Origin: Burkholderia sp. BCC0322
Lineage (GTDB): Bacteria; Pseudomonadota; Gammaproteobacteria; Burkholderiales; Burkholderiaceae
NCBI RefSeq assembly: GCF_902833045.1
Contig: NZ_CADFDU010000006.1
Coordinates: 413,051-477,050, forward strand
Direction: 5' to 3'
DNA length: 64,000 nt
The first letter of the stretch is position 1; each line of letters opens with the position of its first letter. Positions 58,425-64,000 of this stretch are shown piece after piece. Position numbers and translations under genes: made by a program. A model generated the notes under the pieces. It did not search any database. It saw nothing but the letters and a program-made list of their open reading frames with translations, and had not been told where the DNA came from.

Positions 58425-59249
58425 TCAGAACTGCCACCACGACTTCTTCGCGCCGGGGCGCGAGTGGCCCGTGACGTACGGGCTGTCGGGGAACGTGCCG
58501 GCGAGTACTCGCTTCGTGTCCTCGGCAAGTTGCGGCTGGTTCAGCTTGCCGTACGACAGGACCATGATGTGCAGCGCGTCCTCGATCGCCGGGGCGCCTT
58601 TGTAGTCCTTGATCGCGAGCTGCGCACGGTTGATGGCCGCGACGTAGGCGCCACGACGGTAGTAGTAGTCGGCCGCGTGCACTTCGTGCGATGCGAGCGC
58701 GTTGACGATGTAACGCATCCGCGCGGCGGCGTCGGGCGCGTACTTGCTCTTCGGGAAGCGGTCGACGACGACCTTGAACGCATCGTACGATTCGCGCAGT
58801 GCCTGCGGATCGCGCTCGCTCATGTCCTGGCCGGAGAAGCGGCCGAACAGGCCGAGATCGTCGTTGAAGTGGATCATCCCTTTCAGGTAGTACGCGTACG
58901 GGATATCCGGATGATCGGGGTGGAGCTGGATGAAGCGATCGACGGCCTGGTCGGCGGCGGCCGCTTCGTTATCCTTCCAGTTGCAGTATGCAACGTTGAT
59001 CTGTGCCTGTTGCGCGAAATGGCCGAACGGATCGCGACCTTGCAGCGATTCGAAATATTTCGCGCACTTGCCCCAGTCGCCGCCGGACAGTGCGTCCTGG
59101 GCCTCTGAGTATAATTTGTTGTTCGACCAGGTAGCCGTCTCGTCCTGCTTCTGCGGCAAGCCGTGGCAGCCGGCGATGAGGGCCGCGGCCGCTACCGCCG
59201 TAGCCCGGGCGGCGACGGTTCTGGCCGTGCGTTTGGTCGAATTCATCAT
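58425..59249 (-). CDS. bamD: Outer membrane protein assembly factor BamD
   Basis: A 274-residue lipoprotein. The lipobox ALIAGC gives lipidated Cys28 when read from ATG 59249 (59246 is an equal choice). TPR repeats follow: KLYSEAQDALSGGDWGKCAKYFESLQGRDPFG, AYYLKGMIHFND and ADYYYRRGAYVAAINRAQ. BamD is the essential partner of BamA. The upstream gene rluD is divergent, an arrangement conserved from beta- to gamma-proteobacteria. A longer frame to 59417 overlaps rluD and is rejected. Confidence 0.96.
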   Translation of the reverse strand: MMNSTKRTARTVAARATAVAAAALIAGCHGLPQKQDETATWSNNKLYSEAQDALSGGDWGKCAKYFESLQGRDPFGHFAQQAQINVAYCNWKDNEAAAADQAVDRFIQLHPDHPDIPYAYYLKGMIHFNDDLGLFGRFSGQDMSERDPQALRESYDAFKVVVDRFPKSKYAPDAAARMRYIVNALASHEVHAADYYYRRGAYVAAINRAQLAIKDYKGAPAIEDALHIMVLSYGKLNQPQLAEDTKRVLAGTFPDSPYVTGHSRPGAKKSWWQF

Positions 59250-59290
59250 GCTCGCATGTCCTAGCTTCAAGTCTCGGTGACCCAGTCTAA

Positions 59291-60499
59291 ATGACCCGTT
59301 CAAGTTCGCAGAATGCCCAGCCGGGCACACCAAATCGCGAAGATTATAGCCCAAGCGATCGGCCCGCCGATGCTGCCTCGGGGGATTCCCTCGATGACGA
59401 TCTGACCGGCGACGCAATACAACCGCCCGTCGTGCCGTCCGCGGCGGCCGATGACGCGCCGCGCATCGTCGAAGTGCCGACGTCGCTCGCGGGTGAACGC
59501 CTTGACAAGGCGCTCGCCCAACTGTTCCCCGAATTCTCGCGCAGCCGCCTGCAGAGCTGGATCGAGGCGCAGCGCGTGCTCGTCGACGGCGCGCCGGCGA
59601 AGATCCGCCAGCCGGTGCCGCTCGGCGCGAAGATCGCGCTCGTACCCGACCTGCTCCCCGAGCAGCTGGCCTTTACGCCGGAGCCGGTGCCGCTCGACGT
59701 GATCTACGAGGACGACGCCCTCGTCGTCATCAACAAGCCGGCCGGCCTCGTCGTGCATCCGGCCGCCGGCAACTGGAGCGGCACGATCCTCAACGGGCTG
59801 CTGCATCGCTATGGCGATGCGGCGGCCGGCCTGCCGCGCGCAGGGATCGTCCACCGGCTCGACAAGGAAACGTCGGGGCTGATGGTGGTGGCGCGCACGC
59901 TCGCCGCGCAGACGGACCTCGTGCGCCAGTTGCAGGCTCGCACGGTGAAGCGCCGCTATTTCGCGCTCGTGTGGGGCACGATGCCCGAGGAGGGCACGAT
60001 CGACGCGCCGATCGGCCGCGATCCGCGCGAACGCACGCGCATGGCCGTCGTCACGGGTGCCTCGGGCAAGCCCGCGCGCACGCATTTCCGCACGGTTGAC
60101 ACATGCCTGTGGCAACGTCAGCCGGTTTCGGCGATCCAGTGCGACCTTGAGACCGGCCGCACGCACCAGATCCGCGTGCACTGCGCGCACGTCGGGCATC
60201 CGCTGCTCGGCGATCCCGTGTACGGCCGTGCGCGCGGCAAGCGCTCGGTCACGCCGCTGCCGGACGGGTTCGCGCGACAGGCGCTGCATGCATGGCGGCT
60301 CGGTCTCGTGCATCCGGTCACGGGCAAGGCGATGCAATGGCGTTGCCCGCTGCCGGACGACATGAACGCACTCGTTGCGGCGCTCGGTTTCGGGCAGGGC
60401 GACGAGGAATTCGACGACGATGACGGTGTCTACGACGATGACGATTTCGGCGGCGAGTATCACGATGACGAGCCGTACCTGGACGATGAGGAGGAGTGA
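59291..60499 (+). CDS. rluD: 23S rRNA pseudouridine synthase RluD, with acidic C-terminal tail
   Basis: A 402-residue protein. An S4 domain spans about residues 67-125 ([25 protein letters not shown]). The catalytic Asp is in [14 protein letters not shown]. The last 30 residues are almost entirely acidic ([15 protein letters not shown], ending DDEEE). The first 55 residues are also an acidic, Pro-rich extension. Usual RluD length is about 325. It makes pseudouridines 1911, 1915 and 1917 in helix 69. It overlaps the control region of bamD and lies 6 bp before pgeF. Confidence 0.95.
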   Translation: MTRSSSQNAQPGTPNREDYSPSDRPADAASGDSLDDDLTGDAIQPPVVPSAAADDAPRIVEVPTSLAGERLDKALAQLFPEFSRSRLQSWIEAQRVLVDGAPAKIRQPVPLGAKIALVPDLLPEQLAFTPEPVPLDVIYEDDALVVINKPAGLVVHPAAGNWSGTILNGLLHRYGDAAAGLPRAGIVHRLDKETSGLMVVARTLAAQTDLVRQLQARTVKRRYFALVWGTMPEEGTIDAPIGRDPRERTRMAVVTGASGKPARTHFRTVDTCLWQRQPVSAIQCDLETGRTHQIRVHCAHVGHPLLGDPVYGRARGKRSVTPLPDGFARQALHAWRLGLVHPVTGKAMQWRCPLPDDMNALVAALGFGQGDEEFDDDDGVYDDDDFGGEYHDDEPYLDDEEE

Positions 60500-60505
60500 G
60501 TGCCG

Positions 60506-61345
60506 ATGACGAACCTGGCGCCGTTGACGTGGCGGGACTGCGTACAGCCCGACTGGCAGGTATCGCCGCGCGTGCGCGCGCTGATCACGACGCGTGACGG
60601 CGGGGTGAGCGAAGGCCCATACGGGCGCTGGCGGGGCGGAGAGGTGCTGCCGGGCGGAATGAATCTCGGCCTGCATACCGGCGACGACCCGGCCCATGTC
60701 GCCGGGAATCGCGCGCGCTTGCTGGCGCTGGCGGGCCAGTCGAGTGCTGCGTGGCTCGAGCAGGTTCACGGCGCGCAGATCGTGCGGGCGGACGAGGTGA
60801 TCGCGGCGGCGCCTGCGGCCACGGCACCGGTGCAGGCCGACGCGAGCGTCACCGACCGGACGGGTGCCGTCTGCGTGGTGATGGTCGCGGATTGCCTGCC
60901 CGTGCTGCTGTGCGACACGCAGGGCCGCGCAGTCGGCGCCGCACATGCGGGCTGGCGCGGGCTGGCGGCCGGCATCGTCGAGCAGACTGCGGCGCGCGTC
61001 GCGGCACTCGCGGGCGGTGCGACGGACGCGCTTCATGCTTACCTCGGGCCGGCGATCGGCCCGCGGGCGTTCGAAGTCGGCGCCGACGTCCGTGACGCGT
61101 TTCTCGACACGGCCCCGCAGTCGGAGCATGATGAAACCCGGCTTGCGTTCGTCGCGATCGATGGCGCGCCGGGCAAGTTTCTTGCCGATCTCTATGGGCT
61201 CGCACGCCTGCGTCTCGCACGTGCGGGCGTTGCGCACGTGAGCGGCGGGACGGCCTGTACGGTCACCGAACAGGATCGTTTTTATTCGTACCGGCGCGAT
61301 CGCGTGACGGGCCGGATGGCGGCGGCGATCTGGCTGGCGGATTGA
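60506..61345 (+). CDS. pgeF: Laccase-domain protein, peptidoglycan editing factor PgeF
   Basis: A 279-residue protein from ATG 60506; GTG 60500 is closer to the GAGGAG and less well spaced. The multicopper-like YfiH fold shows in QVHGAQIV, MVADCLPVLLCD and HAGWRGLAAGI, which hold the His/Cys metal ligands. In Escherichia coli the protein removes L-Ser wrongly placed in muropeptides; it was earlier annotated as polyphenol oxidase. The rluD-pgeF order is conserved. Confidence 0.92.
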   Translation: MTNLAPLTWRDCVQPDWQVSPRVRALITTRDGGVSEGPYGRWRGGEVLPGGMNLGLHTGDDPAHVAGNRARLLALAGQSSAAWLEQVHGAQIVRADEVIAAAPAATAPVQADASVTDRTGAVCVVMVADCLPVLLCDTQGRAVGAAHAGWRGLAAGIVEQTAARVAALAGGATDALHAYLGPAIGPRAFEVGADVRDAFLDTAPQSEHDETRLAFVAIDGAPGKFLADLYGLARLRLARAGVAHVSGGTACTVTEQDRFYSYRRDRVTGRMAAAIWLAD

Positions 61346-61705
61346 CGGAATGCGTATGCGCGTGGGGTTTGCCGCGTCGCAAAATCGGGTTATCTCGATA
61401 TTTTTGCGGTCATGCCACGCAGCATCCGCGAATGAATGAAAAATCGCGAAGTCAAGTCAATCGGAATGTTTTATGTTTCGCCGGAACCCTTGTCCCGTCT
61501 GTTGCGCGAGGATTATCTCCGTACGGAAATGTTCAGCGGTTTGACATGGCGCTTCACATGGGGAAAACGATAATGATAAAAATACCGCACTGCGGCAGAA
61601 TCTGGAGACGCCTCTCCAGAGCATGACGGCCCGGCTCGCAGCCGGCATGCCGCGCGCGAGCAGGATTTCACGATAGACGCTCACGAATCACCGGTAAGGC
61701 AGGTA
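61346..61705. other. Intergenic region upstream of phaC
   Basis: About 360 bp, more AT-rich than the genes around it. A 94-codon open frame at 61342-61626 has no ribosome site or recognisable product and is not called. TTGACA at 61541 with AACGAT 19 bp downstream is a possible phaC promoter. Confidence 0.6.
61541..61571 (+). promoter_or_regulatory. Possible phaC promoter
   Basis: TTGACA (61541-61546) and AACGAT (61566-61571) with a 19-bp spacer. The perfect -35 is convincing; the -10 is poor. The leader would be about 128 bases. Confidence 0.4.
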
Positions 61706-63571
61706 ATGACAGCATCGAAAAAATCGTCGACGTCCGCTCAGGCGGGCACTTCCCCGGGCAGCATTGGTTTCGATCCGGCCGCCCAGCCGATGCAGCAGAT
61801 GTTCGAGTCATGGTTGAATGCATGGCGCGGTTTTGCAGATCCGGCACGCGCCGCGACTGCGTCGGCCACCATGAATCCGTTCGCGACATTCCAGTTTCCG
61901 ACATCGTTTCCGTTCCGGATGCCGTCGATGCCCGATTTCGGCGCGATGGCGTCGCCGTTCGCCGGGTTGAAGCTGCCGGCCGCCGCGATTCCGCCCGAGC
62001 GGCTGCAGGCGCTGCAGGCCGACTACGCGCGCGATTGCATGGCGCTGATGCAGCAGGCCGCCGCGGCGAAGCTCGAGTCTCCCGAACTGAAGGACCGCCG
62101 TTTCAGCGGCGATGCGTGGAAGGCGTCGCCGGCGCATGCGTTCGCGGCGGCCTGGTATCTGCTCAACGCGCGCTATCTGCAGGAACTGGCCGACGCGCTT
62201 CAGGCCGATCCGAAGACACGCGAGCGCATTCGTTTCACGGTCCAGCAATGGACGGCCGCAGCCGCGCCGAGCAACTTCCTCGCCCTCAATCCCGATGCAC
62301 AGAAATCGATCCTCGAAACGCAGGGCGAAAGCCTGCGGCAGGGGATGATGAACCTGCTCGGCGACATGCAGCGCGGCAAGATTTCGCAGACCGACGAATC
62401 GCAGTTCGTGGTCGGCAAGAACCTCGGGTGTACTGAAGGTGCGGTCGTCTACGAGAACGACCTGATCCAACTGATCCAGTACACGCCGAAGACGGACAAG
62501 GTGTTCGAGCGGCCGCTGCTGATCGTGCCGCCTTGCATCAACAAGTTCTACATCCTCGACCTGCAGCCCGAGAATTCGCTCGTCGCGCACGCGCTGTCGA
62601 ACGGCCATCAGGTGTTCCTCGTGTCGTGGCGCAACGCGGACGCATCGGTCGCGCACAAGACGTGGGACGACTACATGAACGAAGGGCTGCTCGCGGCGAT
62701 CGACGCCGTGCAGCAGATCAGCGGCCGCGAGCAGATCAACACGCTCGGCTTCTGCGTCGGCGGCACGATGCTCGCGACCGCGCTCGCGGTGCTCGCCGCG
62801 CGCGGCGAACATCCGGCCGCGTCGATGACGCTGCTCACCGCGATGCTCGACTTCACCGACACCGGCATTCTCGACGTGTTCGTCGACGAGGCGCACGTGC
62901 AGATGCGCGAGCAGACCATCGGCGGCAAGAACGGCGCGCAGCCGGGGCTGATGCGCGGCGTCGAATTCGCGAACACGTTCTCGTTCCTGCGGCCGAACGA
63001 CCTCGTGTGGAACTACGTCGTCGACAACTACTTGAAGGGCCGCACGCCGGCGCCGTTCGACCTGCTGTACTGGAACAGCGATTCGACGAGCCTGCCGGGC
63101 CCGATGTACGCGTGGTACCTGCGCAATACCTATCTCGAGAACAAGCTGCGCGAGCCGGGTGCGCTGACCGTGTGCGGGGAATCGGTCGACCTGACGCTGA
63201 TCGACGTGCCGACCTTCATCTACGGCTCGCGCGAGGATCACATCGTGCCGTGGCAGACGGCCTATGCATCCACGTCGATCCTGTCGGGCCCGCTGAAGTT
63301 CGTGCTCGGCGCGTCGGGGCACATCGCGGGCGTGATCAATCCGCCGGCGAAGAAGAAGCGCAGCTACTGGGTCAACGACAGCGACCTGCCCGAATCGGCG
63401 GACGACTGGTTCGCCGGTGCGACCGAGCAGCCGGGAAGCTGGTGGACGACCTGGGTCGAATGGCTCGATCAGTACGGCGGCCGCAAGGTGGAGCCGCCCG
63501 CGCAGCCCGGTACCGCGCAGTTCCCGGTGATCGAGCCGGCGCCGGGGCGTTACGTGTTGCAGCGCGATTGA
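61706..63571 (+). CDS. phaC: Class I poly(3-hydroxyalkanoate) synthase
   Basis: A 621-residue protein. The lipase-like box is GFCVGG with nucleophile Cys350. The Asp and His of the triad lie in SREDHIVPW and GASGHIAGVINPP. The N-terminal domain, with MFESWLNAWRG and LNARYLQELADAL, is the class I type and is longer than in Cupriavidus necator (589 residues). It polymerises 3-hydroxybutyryl-CoA on granules. A thiolase gene follows, as in phaCAB operons. Confidence 0.96.
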   Translation: MTASKKSSTSAQAGTSPGSIGFDPAAQPMQQMFESWLNAWRGFADPARAATASATMNPFATFQFPTSFPFRMPSMPDFGAMASPFAGLKLPAAAIPPERLQALQADYARDCMALMQQAAAAKLESPELKDRRFSGDAWKASPAHAFAAAWYLLNARYLQELADALQADPKTRERIRFTVQQWTAAAAPSNFLALNPDAQKSILETQGESLRQGMMNLLGDMQRGKISQTDESQFVVGKNLGCTEGAVVYENDLIQLIQYTPKTDKVFERPLLIVPPCINKFYILDLQPENSLVAHALSNGHQVFLVSWRNADASVAHKTWDDYMNEGLLAAIDAVQQISGREQINTLGFCVGGTMLATALAVLAARGEHPAASMTLLTAMLDFTDTGILDVFVDEAHVQMREQTIGGKNGAQPGLMRGVEFANTFSFLRPNDLVWNYVVDNYLKGRTPAPFDLLYWNSDSTSLPGPMYAWYLRNTYLENKLREPGALTVCGESVDLTLIDVPTFIYGSREDHIVPWQTAYASTSILSGPLKFVLGASGHIAGVINPPAKKKRSYWVNDSDLPESADDWFAGATEQPGSWWTTWVEWLDQYGGRKVEPPAQPGTAQFPVIEPAPGRYVLQRD

Positions 63572-63576
63572 CGAAA

Positions 63577-63619
63577 ACCGGACAGCGGAGCACGCTGTCC
63601 GGTGCACCGCAGTTTTTTT
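63577..63619 (+). terminator. Hairpin and T-run between phaC and the thiolase gene
   Basis: A perfect 11-bp stem (ACCGGACAGCG / CGCTGTCCGGT) with a 5-base loop starts 6 bp past the phaC stop. A run of seven T comes 9 bases after the stem. Because of the displaced T-run, partial termination or mRNA stabilisation is more likely than full termination. Confidence 0.6.
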
Positions 63620-63670
63620 AACAGGGCCGGTAGCGATGCGCCGTGTCGTGCGGGCCTGGAGGAAAGGGAA

Positions 63671-64000
63671 ATGACGGACGTAGTGATCGTATCGGCCGCG
63701 CGGACCGCGGTCGGCAAATTCGGCGGTTCGCTTGCGAAGATTGCGGCGCCGGAGCTGGGCGCGACGGTGATCCGCGCGGTGCTGGAGCGTGCGGGCGTGA
63801 AGCCCGATCAGGTCAGCGAAGTGATCATGGGCCAGGTGCTGACGGCCGGTTCGGGGCAGAACCCGGCGCGGCAGTCGCTGATCAAGGCCGGGTTGCCTAC
63901 GGCGGTGCCGGGGATGACGATCAACAAGGTGTGCGGCTCGGGCCTGAAGGCCGTGATGCTGGCGGCGAACGCGATCGTCGCGGGCGACGCGGAGATCGTG
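63671..64000 (+). CDS. phaA: Acetyl-CoA acetyltransferase, PhaA-like (3' end cut by window edge)
   Basis: The first 110 residues of a thiolase, cut by the right edge. It begins MTDVVIVSAARTAVGKFGGSLAKI, and NKVCGSGLKAV carries the acylated catalytic Cys near residue 90. It condenses two acetyl-CoA to acetoacetyl-CoA. The position 99 bp after phaC supports the biosynthetic PhaA role. GGAAAGGGAA precedes the ATG. phaB and phaR, if present, lie outside the window. Confidence 0.92.
   Translation, partial: MTDVVIVSAARTAVGKFGGSLAKIAAPELGATVIRAVLERAGVKPDQVSEVIMGQVLTAGSGQNPARQSLIKAGLPTAVPGMTINKVCGSGLKAVMLAANAIVAGDAEIV

Noticed and set aside
61342-61626. 94-codon open frame between pgeF and phaC
   Set aside because: No ribosome site, no recognisable product, and it crosses the likely phaC promoter.

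Overview
The window is GC-rich bacterial chromosome with densely packed genes. Third codon positions are strongly G/C, so long spurious antisense reading frames are everywhere. Gene content and order point to a Burkholderia, most likely the Burkholderia cepacia complex, main chromosome: ffs-dnaX-ebfC-recR, surE-pcm-nlpD-rpoS, ndk-rlmN-rodZ-ispG-hisS-yfgM-bamB-der-hfq-hflX-hflK-hflC-hisZ-purA, and phaC followed by a thiolase. The species call is inference; no rRNA gene is present to confirm it.

Region 1 (1-10.2 kb) is accessory catabolism. It holds the end of a ComEA-like helix-hairpin-helix protein and a MerR regulator coupled to a carboxymuconolactone-decarboxylase-family gene. The acetoin system follows: the sigma-54 activator acoR reads leftward, and acoX, an SDR dehydrogenase, acoA, acoB, acoC and a lipoyl synthase read rightward. 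A textbook -24/-12 promoter with upstream GTGAGACG palindromes lies between the two arms. No E3 (dihydrolipoamide dehydrogenase) gene is present.

Region 2 (10.2-18.8 kb) reads almost entirely leftward: a MATE exporter, an ArnT-like membrane glycosyltransferase, ribosomal protein L31 type B, the MtfA peptidase, an MFS exporter with its MerR regulator, Rho and thioredoxin.

Region 3 (19.2-29.7 kb) reads rightward: the 4.5S SRP RNA, dnaX, ebfC, recR, a CaiB-type CoA-transferase, surE, pcm, nlpD, rpoS and a PolB-like exonuclease. A leftward EEP-family nuclease ends it.

Region 4 (29.9-51 kb) is the housekeeping core: rlmD, a Bax-inhibitor-1 protein (leftward), ndk to der, hfq-hflX-hflKC, hisZ, purA, a purine phosphoribosyltransferase and kup.

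Region 5 (51-64 kb) has an orphan class I terpene synthase with an unusually AT-rich upstream region. Then come tex, a secreted coiled-coil protein of unknown function, a YdcH protein, a DinG-type helicase, bamD, rluD, pgeF, phaC and the first 110 codons of a thiolase (phaA-like), cut by the right edge.

The most notable signals are regulatory. They are the complete sigma-54 control region of the aco operon; several genes whose best promoter places the +1 at or next to the start codon (dnaX, surE, the 54962 gene, merR at 718); a long leader and a perfect 9-bp inverted repeat in front of the terpene synthase; and several strong hairpins at operon boundaries. I found no CRISPR array, insertion sequence, prophage, tRNA or rRNA. 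No clearly new multi-gene system is visible; the terpene synthase locus and the 54962 protein are the best candidates for undescribed biology.
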